A DNA stretch of 64,000 nucleotides, taken from assembly GCF_901482695.1 (NCBI RefSeq), contig NZ_LR590484.1:5890001-5954000 (forward strand). The letters run 5' to 3'. A program made the position numbers and the translations under genes. This document shows, one piece after another, positions 37,113-44,798 of the stretch. This DNA comes from Sphingobacterium thalpophilum (GTDB lineage Bacteria; Bacteroidota; Bacteroidia; Sphingobacteriales; Sphingobacteriaceae). Below the pieces are notes generated by a model that saw nothing but the letters and a program-made list of their open reading frames with translations, was not told where the DNA came from and did not search any database. Numbering within the stretch: the stretch's first letter is position 1; the number at the start of each line of letters is the position of its first letter.

Positions 37113-38753
37113 TCAGCTAATTTTTAAGACCGTGGCTATTTCATTTTGGATCAGGCCATCTGGAAGCTCAATTTCTAGCACATCAGTCAGCTGCCTATAT
37201 GTCAACCTATGCGTATAGCCTAATGCCTGCACAGTGCGGACTGCCTTCGTATTGGGCGCCCCCTTCCCCAGTGACTTGATTGTCAGCAAATTTTTCTCCG
37301 GTCTGCCCATGATAAATACATACAATATATTTCCTTTGGTGGTAAAGCGAAGATCTTCCCCCGTCAAAGCTTTTCCCTTTCCTTCATTAAACCCCTGTAC
37401 ATTAAGCGCGGGCGCATCCTCCAATGCAGGTCCCTCTCCAAAGATATGCCATGGCCTGCTGCCCAAAATGGCTTCACTGTACCGGCTCATCCAGTCGCCT
37501 ATACTCTGCACCACCGCCTTGGCTTTGTCATCGATAGAGCCGTCACCACGGAGCGGTACACTGAGGAGTAGATTTCCGTTTTTGCTGACCACATCGATCA
37601 ACATATGGATCACTGTTTTCGCGGATTTGTAGCTGTTATTATCGTAAATTCGTCGGTCATAATGCCAGGAGCCGATGCAGGTACAGGTCTGCCATGGCTG
37701 CGGCTCAATGCTGTTGCTTTGTCCGCGTTCAATATCCCAGACCAGGCATTTGCGCTGCTGTTCGTCCAGAATCTTCCCGTTGATCACCACTTCCACCTTT
37801 CCCTTATTGGCTTGCATGCTTTTGTTGTAATACTGCGCCGCTATTTCCAGCCCCACATTGCTTATCGGCCAGAGTGGCAGCACCGTATCATCAAAATACA
37901 CCATATCCGGACGGTAATTGTCCATCAGTTCGAGTGTTCGCGCTTTGAAGTTGGTGCAATACGCGTCCGTAGGTATACTGACCCCAGATGCAACATCCCA
38001 GTGCCACTGCCGATGGATCGTGTGATCATCCGTACTGTCCAGGCTCGGAGCGTGATCCTGCGCGTACAGCTCCTGTGGATCATAGCCTGCCCACCATTTT
38101 CCTTTACCGTCTTCTTTGCGAAGTTTACCATCGTAGGCTACACCAGCATAGTTTCCCTGCTTGTCCGCCCGCTGTGCCGTTTCATACCAGGTCCAGGCAT
38201 GCGCAGCATGTACGCTTACACCAAACTTGAGACCTCGTTTTTTTGCTGCCTGTTCCCAGCCCCTCACGATATCTTTTTTGGGCCCTACGTTGACACTGTT
38301 CCAACGGTGATGGCTACTGTGAAAGAGATCCAGATTATCGTGGTGATTGGCCAATGCCATGAAATACTGGGCGCCCGCAGCTTGATACAGATCCATTAAT
38401 GCCTCCGGATCCCATTTTTCAGCTTTCCACTCGTGAATCACATCCTTAAATCCAAAAACGGAAGGATGACCATATTTTTTCACATGATAAAGGTATTGAT
38501 CAGACCCCTCCTGATACATTCCCCGCGCATACCAGTCCCCATATTCAGGCTGACATTGCGGCCCCCAATGTGCCCATATTCCAAATTTCGCATCACGAAA
38601 CCACCTGGGTACCGAGTATCTTTCCAGCGAGCGCCAATTGGGGTCAAAAGGAACTTTGCCCAAATACGTATATGCCGAAGTAAAACGGCTGAGAAATAAC
38701 GTTGGAATTGCAGTACCAATAAGCTTAATTGCAGATCTTCTATTCATCATCAT
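37113..38753 (-). CDS. GH29 alpha-L-fucosidase
   Basis: The 546-residue exported enzyme starts at 'MMMNRRSAIKLIG', whose twin-Arg and hydrophobic stretch suggest a Tat-type signal. A longer frame to 38801 adds 16 unconvincing residues. The GH29 barrel shows 'KFGIWAHWGPQ', the tryptophan-rich 'GDWYARGMY', 'MALANHHDN' and the nucleophile region 'DMVYFDDTVLP', where Asp occupies the usual 'WFDG' position. It should remove terminal alpha-L-fucose from plant or host glycans. The AraC-type regulator is divergent and an aldo/keto reductase lies beyond it, forming a small fucose unit. Its promoter region carries direct repeats described separately. Confidence 0.92.
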   Translation of the reverse strand: MMMNRRSAIKLIGTAIPTLFLSRFTSAYTYLGKVPFDPNWRSLERYSVPRWFRDAKFGIWAHWGPQCQPEYGDWYARGMYQEGSDQYLYHVKKYGHPSVFGFKDVIHEWKAEKWDPEALMDLYQAAGAQYFMALANHHDNLDLFHSSHHRWNSVNVGPKKDIVRGWEQAAKKRGLKFGVSVHAAHAWTWYETAQRADKQGNYAGVAYDGKLRKEDGKGKWWAGYDPQELYAQDHAPSLDSTDDHTIHRQWHWDVASGVSIPTDAYCTNFKARTLELMDNYRPDMVYFDDTVLPLWPISNVGLEIAAQYYNKSMQANKGKVEVVINGKILDEQQRKCLVWDIERGQSNSIEPQPWQTCTCIGSWHYDRRIYDNNSYKSAKTVIHMLIDVVSKNGNLLLSVPLRGDGSIDDKAKAVVQSIGDWMSRYSEAILGSRPWHIFGEGPALEDAPALNVQGFNEGKGKALTGEDLRFTTKGNILYVFIMGRPEKNLLTIKSLGKGAPNTKAVRTVQALGYTHRLTYRQLTDVLEIELPDGLIQNEIATVLKIS

Positions 38754-38832
38754 GTATTTTAGGTAAGGATGTCCGTGGGCAGGAGACTCACCCGTTGCCA
38801 TCCAGTTTATAATTTGTTTTGATTACGTTATA

Positions 38833-38840
38833 CAAATGTA
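38833..38840 (-). promoter_or_regulatory. -7 box of the fucosidase promoter
   Basis: On the minus strand the bases read TACATTTG, a full match to TAnnTTTG. No TTG lies 17-23 bases upstream. Instead the first operator repeat overlaps that place, as expected for a promoter that needs an activator. Confidence 0.5.
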
Positions 38841-38864
38841 ACAGCATTCCTTTAAAATGGCATT

Positions 38865-38897
38865 CACATTATCGATCAGAAATTGCACAATATCGAT
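38865..38897. promoter_or_regulatory. Predicted AraC-type operator: 12-bp direct repeats, 21-bp period
   Basis: CACATTATCGAT (38865-38876) and CACAATATCGAT (38886-38897) agree at 11 of 12 positions and start 21 bases apart, two helical turns. AraC-family proteins typically bind such direct half-sites. The proximal copy ends 25 bases upstream of the fucosidase -7 box. Confidence 0.65.
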
Positions 38898-39013
38898 AGT
38901 AGAATTCACCAGTAATATTTTTAGGCTTTGGCAAGCGGACAAAAACCAAAATAGTTCAACCTCAACAAAACTAATTACGATTATTTTTCCAATACCATGA
39001 GAGCCTAAGTGAA

Positions 39014-39025
39014 TACATTATCGAC
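39014..39025. promoter_or_regulatory. Single operator-like half-site before the AraC regulator gene
   Basis: TACATTATCGAC matches the first repeat at 10 of 12 positions. It lies 46 bases before the regulator's ATG and has no partner at 21 bases. It could mediate autoregulation. Confidence 0.4.
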
Positions 39026-39070
39026 TTTTTCCTTATTATTGTATTCTGTGTCACAAGACCTGGAAGACCA

Positions 39071-39934
39071 ATGAGCAGCAATCCAAAAAATAAACTTGAT
39101 TTCAGCCTCTTAAATGTGGGTTATGCGCAGCACAATGCCGACTGGAATTTTAAAGATATCAGAAGCCCTTTTGCGCGGATACACTATGTCAGGGAGGGGC
39201 AAGCATCCATTTTATTAGATAAGGAGCAGATCACGCTCCGCCCCGGATATCTTTATCTTACCCCTGCGCATGTACAGCATAGCTATTCCTGTAATGGCTT
39301 ATTTTCGCTCTATTATATCCATATCTATGAAAATCCAGCAATACGGTCCAGTATTTTTGACCGCTATACCTTTCCAAAAGAAATTCAGGCAGATGAGCTC
39401 ATAGCGGATCTCGTCCGGCGTCTCCACGTATTAAACCCCAGCCGCGCTTTACCGATGTATGACCCCAGGGGCTACGATCATTCAGCGGGATTAATGAAAA
39501 ATATCGCATTGCAGGTGGCCTCACCTTTTGCCCGGGAGGTCGAGAACCAGGCCATTATTCATATACTGATGAGCCGTTTTTTGGCCGGTGCAACGGACGG
39601 CATACCAGATGTCGACAAACGGCTCCTGCGGGTTATCGATTATATCGATGAGCACATTCATCGCGCGATCTCCATTGAGCAGCTTGCCGGTCACGTTTTT
39701 CTATCCAAAGACCATCTGATCCGGCTTTTTAAAAAACAGATGAACACTACTCCCGTAAAGTACATAAACCAGAAAAAAATAGAAAAAGCTCAGCTGATGA
39801 TGCTGGCCGATGACTGCAGTATACAACAACTGAGCTTTGCATTGGGTTTTGAGCATATCACCTATTTCAACAGGCTCTTTAAAAAAATAGCCGGGGAGAC
39901 GCCCACCAATTACAGGCGCCGGCTGTCAACATAG
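39071..39934 (+). CDS. AraC-family transcriptional regulator
   Basis: The 287-residue regulator has an N-terminal cupin-type sensing domain (about 25-150, with 'LRPGYLYLTPAHVQHSY') and a C-terminal pair of helix-turn-helix motifs. The first is 'ISIEQLAGHVFLSKDHLIRLF' around 198-218 and the second 'SIQQLSFALGFEHITYFNRLF' around 248-268. It lies between the divergent GH29 gene and the convergent reductase gene, and repeats upstream of both fit it as their activator. A monosaccharide such as L-fucose is the likely inducer by context. Confidence 0.92.
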   Translation: MSSNPKNKLDFSLLNVGYAQHNADWNFKDIRSPFARIHYVREGQASILLDKEQITLRPGYLYLTPAHVQHSYSCNGLFSLYYIHIYENPAIRSSIFDRYTFPKEIQADELIADLVRRLHVLNPSRALPMYDPRGYDHSAGLMKNIALQVASPFAREVENQAIIHILMSRFLAGATDGIPDVDKRLLRVIDYIDEHIHRAISIEQLAGHVFLSKDHLIRLFKKQMNTTPVKYINQKKIEKAQLMMLADDCSIQQLSFALGFEHITYFNRLFKKIAGETPTNYRRRLST

Positions 39935-39952
39935 TCAACGATGGCCGTCGCC

Positions 39953-40969
39953 TTACAATAAGCCTGCCCGTTGGAGTTCTTCCCAGAAGGCAGTGGGAAT
40001 TTTGCGCGTAGCCATTGCTACATTCTCTTTGACTTTTTCGGCTTTACTCGTGTTGAGCGCGACGGCTTTTACACCCTGAATTCCAAATCCGTAGGCAAAA
40101 CAGGCCTCGGCAGGCTTGAGACCAAATTCCCGGCACAGCTGCCAGAATTTGTCCCGCCAGGCATAAAGCGCCCTACCCGCTTCCGTTGCCCTATCTACCA
40201 GCTGGTAATTATAATGGTCGCTGCCGACCAAAAAGCCGCCATGGAATACCGCCGAATTGATCACGGTAACATTTGCGCGTGCCAGCTCAGCGATAAATGC
40301 CAGCAGGTCTGTCGGATGGTCATGCACCGTGAGGCTATTGGCGATCATCACCCAGTCCAATTTCACATCCTGCGCAATGCGGCGGATCACCTTCCAGCTT
40401 TTGGACCCCACACCCACAGCCATCACCTTTCCCTGATCTTTCAGCTCGGTCAGTGCCACGTACGCATCTAAAATATCCTGATAACGGCGTCTTTCATCCA
40501 ATGGATTAATTGCCTTTGCCAGATATTCATCGGGATCATGCACCGAGACGAGCTGCGCGGCATAGTCACCCAGCAGCTCATTGCCCTGATGAAAACACTC
40601 CAGAATTCCGTCGTAGCCAATCCGCTGCTCGGCGTCATAGTGCAGCCCCTTCCACACCCCCGGCTCAAAGGTCGGCTCGGCCGTTTCCAACGGAATCCTG
40701 TACCAGCCTAGCTTGTTGCTGATCAACACGGTAGCCGGATCGACCTGCAATTGCCGGAGCGCGGCACCGAGGGACTCTAGTGACAGGCCCGCACCGTATT
40801 TTCCGGCGCTGTCAAAAACAGCCAGTCCATTCGCATGACGGATACATTCACGTACAATGGCCACCTTGTCCATCAGTGCTACTTCATTATAGAGGTTCCC
40901 CAGACTACTTGTACCATAAATGACAGGAGGGATATCTGCCAAATCCATTTTTTTTTTTGTCTGTGACAT
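39953..40969 (-). CDS. Aldo/keto reductase (L-fucose / D-threo-aldose dehydrogenase-like)
   Basis: The 338-residue cytoplasmic oxidoreductase has the AKR tetrad: Asp and Tyr in 'FDSAGKYG', Lys in 'ISNKLGW' and His in 'VSVHDPD'. The early 'YGTSSLGNLYN' and the 'HDPDEYL' stretch recall the D-threo-aldose 1-dehydrogenase group, which oxidises L-fucose. The location beside an alpha-fucosidase and an AraC regulator supports sugar oxidation after fucose release. The start is set at 'MSQTKKKMDL' (40969); the frame continues to 41029, but that stretch is operator-like DNA. It is convergent with the AraC gene, 18 bases apart. Confidence 0.85.
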   Translation of the reverse strand: MSQTKKKMDLADIPPVIYGTSSLGNLYNEVALMDKVAIVRECIRHANGLAVFDSAGKYGAGLSLESLGAALRQLQVDPATVLISNKLGWYRIPLETAEPTFEPGVWKGLHYDAEQRIGYDGILECFHQGNELLGDYAAQLVSVHDPDEYLAKAINPLDERRRYQDILDAYVALTELKDQGKVMAVGVGSKSWKVIRRIAQDVKLDWVMIANSLTVHDHPTDLLAFIAELARANVTVINSAVFHGGFLVGSDHYNYQLVDRATEAGRALYAWRDKFWQLCREFGLKPAEACFAYGFGIQGVKAVALNTSKAEKVKENVAMATRKIPTAFWEELQRAGLL

Positions 40970-41000
40970 CAATTTGCTGTTTATAATTTGGCCAATAATA

Positions 41001-41008
41001 CAAAGTAT
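41001..41008 (-). promoter_or_regulatory. Possible -7 box of the reductase promoter
   Basis: On the minus strand the bases read ATACTTTG, close to TAnnTTTG but one base short between TA and TTTG. It lies 32 bases before the reductase start and 17 bases from the nearer operator repeat. Confidence 0.35.
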
Positions 41009-41024
41009 TGCCGCAGGATTATTA

Positions 41025-41057
41025 TGCAATATCGACTTAAACTAAACGGATATCGAC
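41025..41057. promoter_or_regulatory. Second predicted AraC-type operator, 21-bp period
   Basis: TGCAATATCGAC (41025-41036) and ACGGATATCGAC (41046-41057) share ATATCGAC and start 21 bases apart, the same period as the repeats before the fucosidase. The pair lies 56-88 bases upstream of the reductase start. Confidence 0.55.
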
Positions 41058-41190
41058 ATAATGGGCCGACCTCTCGCAGCTGGGTATCATCCCCATATCT
41101 GCTTTCGTCACTGCAGGCCTGCCATTCGTCAAAGACTTTTCCCAATCCCTCCTAAGCTTTGTTTTTTTGCAGCATATCAAAACAATAACT

Positions 41191-41787
41191 ATGAACAGAA
41201 AAACAATTTTATCGTGTATTTTATTTTTCGCGATGATGTTAAGCAAAATGGCCTTTGCACAGGAGCAGTCTTTTATTCAGATTGGTATCAAAGGCGGTAG
41301 CAGCCTCAACAAGCTGAATACCGAATTGGCAGATCTCGACGACAAGTACGCTCTGGGGCTGCACGTGGGCGGTATGGCACGTCTCAACTTCGGACGAGCT
41401 TACGTTCAGGGTGAAGCGCTATTCAGCAAGCGGAAAGCGGCACTCAAACCGCAGGGGCAGACCGAGTCCAAGCTTAAATGGAATGCAATCGACATCCCCG
41501 TGATGATCGGGTACAAGATCGTGCAGCAGCAGGACATGAACCTTCGGGTCTTTGGGGGTGCTGTTTACAGCTATACCTTAAACGACAATCTGTCACCGCT
41601 CAAAGCGCTCAAAGAGGGAATCAGGCATTTCGACAAGTCCAACCTGCAGTTTACCGGCGGTCTAGGCGTTGATATCAATAGATTCAGCATTGACTTGCGT
41701 TACGAGCGTGGATTTTCAGATCTCAGTAAATCCTTCAAATCCAAACCGCAGGCATTTTCCATTGGCGTAGGTTACTTTATCTTCTAA
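41191..41787 (+). CDS. Outer membrane beta-barrel protein (PorT-like)
   Basis: The 198-residue protein has a signal peptide ending 'MAFAQ' and alternating hydrophobic strands typical of small eight-stranded barrels ('IGIKGGSSLNKL', 'LHVGGMARLNF', 'FTGGLGVDINRFSIDLRYE'). It ends in an aromatic residue ('VGYFIF'), the usual barrel insertion signal. The start is the ATG at 41191; the frame continues upstream from a TTG that is not a convincing start. A strong terminator follows at once. Function is unknown; its neighbours are a LytS/LytTR signalling set. Confidence 0.85.
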   Translation: MNRKTILSCILFFAMMLSKMAFAQEQSFIQIGIKGGSSLNKLNTELADLDDKYALGLHVGGMARLNFGRAYVQGEALFSKRKAALKPQGQTESKLKWNAIDIPVMIGYKIVQQQDMNLRVFGGAVYSYTLNDNLSPLKALKEGIRHFDKSNLQFTGGLGVDINRFSIDLRYERGFSDLSKSFKSKPQAFSIGVGYFIF

Positions 41788-41803
41788 CAGCTCCTTAAAC
41801 GGC

Positions 41804-41844
41804 GCCTTTGAAGGCCAGCCACCTGGTCTTCAAAGGCCTTTTTT
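41804..41844 (+). terminator. Strong intrinsic terminator of the barrel gene
   Basis: GCCTTTGAAG pairs perfectly with CTTCAAAGGC, four inner pairs (CCAG/CTGG) extend the stem past one G-T position, and six T's follow. The T-run ends six bases before the start codon of the next kinase gene. Confidence 0.9.
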
Positions 41845-41850
41845 ATATCC

Positions 41851-42879
41851 ATGCTCAAAAATAGCTACCTGCACCGCCATTTTTTCCTGCTTATCTTCTG
41901 GGCAGCACTCTGGTTTGTCGTCTGGATTCAGGTCAAGGAAGATCTGGGTGCCCGCTGGGCGTTTGTATATACCTCGACTGTCATGCTCGCAGCGATAGGC
42001 ATAGCACATATCTTAAACGACAAGGTCCTGCCCCGGGCGATCAAGACCAGGCACATGCAGACTTTTGTTCTCCGTGCAGCCGGTTTTGTCCTGCTTTTGG
42101 CCGTTCTTATCAGCGCGCTGGATCTATTTTTTATTCTCCATGTCCAGTATGTGATGATCCGGAAACATCCGGGAATGCTGTTCGCCCAGTTTTTCAAAGC
42201 AATCATTTCGTCCTTATTGATGAATGGAACAGCCTGTGGCATCCGTTTCTATCAGGAACATGCCTACATACAGCAGAAGCACAGCCAGCTGCAGCAACTA
42301 TTTCTGGAAAATCAGCTCAAATCGCTACAGGATCAGGTCAATCCTCACTTTATGTTCACTGTCTTAGGTCACATTCGACTATTGATCAAAGAGGATAGCG
42401 AACAGGCCAATGCATTGCTGTTAAAATTTTCGGATATGCTACGTTATCAGCTGTACGAAAGCAGCCACTTCGATGTTCCCCTTTTGCGCGAACTGCAGTA
42501 CTTACAGGATTTTATTGCCATCGAAAAAATCCGGCGCGGCAGGGAACTGGAAGTGGACTACCATTGGCTAAATGGCCTCACGGAATTGCGGATCAAGCCG
42601 ATGGTCTTGGTATGTCTGGCAGAAAACATCTTTAAACACCTGTCCCTCAAAGTAGGCCAGCCCACCTTCGTCAAACTGTTTTGTCAGCAAGCAAATGGGC
42701 GTCTGCAATTTACAATAAGCCACACAGCATACCTATCCACCAACCGGCGAAAGGGTCTGACCGAAGGACTGGAGCAAATAAAAAAAAGACTGGACCTGCA
42801 TTATGCCGACAATTATGTTTTGAGCACAGGGTCCACCGGTGATCATACGACAGTCCAACTGGAGATGGATACCCTCTAG
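41851..42879 (+). CDS. LytS/YehU-type sensor kinase, degenerate
   Basis: The 342-residue membrane protein has four N-terminal membrane segments (to about residue 125) and a His_kinase domain. The acceptor His is present in 'VNPHFMF', but the following conserved 'N..LN' reads 'TVLGHI'. The N-box is kept as 'AENIFKH', while the G-box 'G.GL.N' reads 'TEGLEQIKKRL', with the first Gly and the Asn lost. The paralogue 147 bases downstream keeps all these residues. This copy may have weak or no kinase activity. The start aligns with the paralogue's, although the terminator stem sits right before it. Confidence 0.85.
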   Translation: MLKNSYLHRHFFLLIFWAALWFVVWIQVKEDLGARWAFVYTSTVMLAAIGIAHILNDKVLPRAIKTRHMQTFVLRAAGFVLLLAVLISALDLFFILHVQYVMIRKHPGMLFAQFFKAIISSLLMNGTACGIRFYQEHAYIQQKHSQLQQLFLENQLKSLQDQVNPHFMFTVLGHIRLLIKEDSEQANALLLKFSDMLRYQLYESSHFDVPLLRELQYLQDFIAIEKIRRGRELEVDYHWLNGLTELRIKPMVLVCLAENIFKHLSLKVGQPTFVKLFCQQANGRLQFTISHTAYLSTNRRKGLTEGLEQIKKRLDLHYADNYVLSTGSTGDHTTVQLEMDTL

Positions 42880-43025
42880 CCGCTCATCCCGAACAATTAT
42901 ATCGGATCAAAATGTATACGAGACACAAGACAATTTACCTATTTTTGTTCCATGTTCAACTGGCTGGATCAGCTCTCGCCCAATCATTGACAAGGGGCCA
43001 AATGGTAGAACTATTTTCAAACATG

Positions 43026-44063
43026 ATGTTCAAAAAAAATTATCTCTATCGCAATCTCTTCCTGATGCTTTTCTGGTTCGTTCTGTGGTTTGCGGTATGG
43101 ATCCAGGTGAGACAGGACATGGACGCAGGCAATGCCCTGCTGCATAGCTCCGCAGTGGTGATCTGTTCGATCTGCATTTCGCAGTTCCTGAGTGACAGTA
43201 TCTTACCAAAGGCAATAAAAAAACAACAGATGAAAACCTTTGTCTTCAAAGCCATCATCTTTGTACTGCTATTGGCTTTACTAATCGGTATGGTAGATGC
43301 TCACTTTATCCTCCATACGCAACAGCTGTCTGGAGAAGAGCGGTCGACGCTCCTGTTTGTCCAGAGTTATAAAGCGATCCCCTCTTCCTTACTCATCAAC
43401 GGTACAGCCTGCGGTATCCGCTTCTATCAGGAGCACGCCAATATACAACATGCGCACAATCAGCTGCAGCAGAATTTTTTGGAAAGTCAGATCAAATTGC
43501 TGCAGGATCAGGTCAATCCGCATTTTATGTTCAATGTGCTGAACCATATTCATATCCTGATGAAAAAGAATGTGGACATGGCAGACTATCTATTATTGAA
43601 GTTCTCGGACATTCTACGCTACCAGCTTTATGAATGTAACCAGTCATTCGTATTGCTGAGCCGTGAGCTCCAATACCTTCAGAATTTTATCAGTATCGAG
43701 CAGATGCGCTGGGGGGATGAACTGGAGGTCAGCTGCCGCTGGTCACAATCCACAGAAGACCTGCACATCACACCACTTTTATTGATCTGTTTTGTTGAAA
43801 ATGCCTTCAAGCACGTGGACCGTCTACCCGAACAAAAAGGGAAAATCAGTCTCCACTGTGTGGAAGAGGATGGTCATTTCCACTTCCGGATCAGTAACAG
43901 CTATCACGAATATCCGCGACAAGTATCCTCAGGCCCCTCGGGTATCGGACTGGAAAATGTCAAAAGGCGACTCGAGCTGCAATATGAAAATAACTATACC
44001 CTAACGATCGAAAAGCGGGACGACACGTTTTGCGTCGAGCTGAACATCGATCTCAACTGTTAA
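43026..44063 (+). CDS. LytS/YehU-type sensor histidine kinase
   Basis: The 345-residue kinase has four membrane segments and a complete His_kinase domain: 'VNPHFMFNVLNHI' with the acceptor His, N-box 'VENAFKH' and G-box 'GIGLENVKRRLELQY'. It is a tandem paralogue of the preceding gene ('MFKKNYLYRN' against 'MLKNSYLHRH'). The frame is open from an ATG at 42912, and the 38 extra residues look like a signal peptide ('LAGSALAQ'). Alignment with the paralogue argues for 43026. The response-regulator gene follows after three bases, so this is its likely kinase. Confidence 0.9.
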   Translation: MFKKNYLYRNLFLMLFWFVLWFAVWIQVRQDMDAGNALLHSSAVVICSICISQFLSDSILPKAIKKQQMKTFVFKAIIFVLLLALLIGMVDAHFILHTQQLSGEERSTLLFVQSYKAIPSSLLINGTACGIRFYQEHANIQHAHNQLQQNFLESQIKLLQDQVNPHFMFNVLNHIHILMKKNVDMADYLLLKFSDILRYQLYECNQSFVLLSRELQYLQNFISIEQMRWGDELEVSCRWSQSTEDLHITPLLLICFVENAFKHVDRLPEQKGKISLHCVEEDGHFHFRISNSYHEYPRQVSSGPSGIGLENVKRRLELQYENNYTLTIEKRDDTFCVELNIDLNC

Positions 44064-44066
44064 GTC

Positions 44067-44798
44067 ATGATGGAACCTACAAAGATGAAATGCATCATCG
44101 TGGACGATGAACCGATGTTGCGGCAACATATTGCTGAAATGACCGATCAGGTTGATTTTCTGGATCTTGTGGCCACATATCCGTCGGCCCTTGCAGCAGC
44201 GTCCAGACTACAGCAGGGAGATATTGACCTGATGTTTCTGGACATTAATATGCCCTACCTCAATGGTATCGATTTTTTGGACTCGCTCGATACTCCGCCC
44301 ATGTGCATCTTCATTACCGCCTATTCCGAATATGCCCTGGAGGGCTTCCGTCTGCAGGCCGTAGACTACCTCCTCAAACCCATCGTATTCCAGCGATTCT
44401 TTCAGGCTGCCACCAAAGCCTATCAGCAATTTGTACAGCGGAGCAAATCGCTGCAGGAACCTGCTCCCAACGACAACATGCTCTTTGTGCGGCAGGGTGA
44501 TGCCTTTGTCAAGATCTCCTGGACGGATATACGCTATGCCGAAAGCATGCAGAATTACACCAAACTTCATTTTAGAGAACGGACCGTCACGATCCATCAG
44601 ACAATGCTGGCATTGGAAGAAGCGCTGCCGGGCAGCCATTTTTTCCGTATCCACAAATCTTTCCTGGTCAATGTCAACCATATCGACATGATTTCGGGTG
44701 GCAGGGTCTATATTGGGGAGCAGGAGTTACCGATCTCGAGGACCAAAAGAGAGGAGCTCCTTCAGAATGTGGTTTTCAAGAAGCTCCTCAGCCGTTAG
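44067..44798 (+). CDS. LytTR-family response regulator
   Basis: The 243-residue regulator has a receiver with acidic pocket 'IIVDDEP', acceptor Asp in 'LMFLDINMP' and switch Lys in 'DYLLKP'. A C-terminal LytTR DNA-binding domain (about 150-240) contains 'SHFFRIHKSFLVNVNHI'. It is coupled to the two kinases upstream. Its last four bases overlap the end of the convergent DUF6268 gene. Translation could also begin at 'MKCIIVDD', six codons in. Confidence 0.92.
   Translation: MMEPTKMKCIIVDDEPMLRQHIAEMTDQVDFLDLVATYPSALAAASRLQQGDIDLMFLDINMPYLNGIDFLDSLDTPPMCIFITAYSEYALEGFRLQAVDYLLKPIVFQRFFQAATKAYQQFVQRSKSLQEPAPNDNMLFVRQGDAFVKISWTDIRYAESMQNYTKLHFRERTVTIHQTMLALEEALPGSHFFRIHKSFLVNVNHIDMISGGRVYIGEQELPISRTKREELLQNVVFKKLLSR

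Larger units (their letters stand above)
38754..39070. other. 317-base divergent intergenic region (fucosidase / AraC regulator)
   Basis: No gene is visible. The region holds a TACATTTG box toward the fucosidase, a pair of 12-bp direct repeats 21 bp apart, and one further copy near the regulator gene; these are listed separately. Confidence 0.6.
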
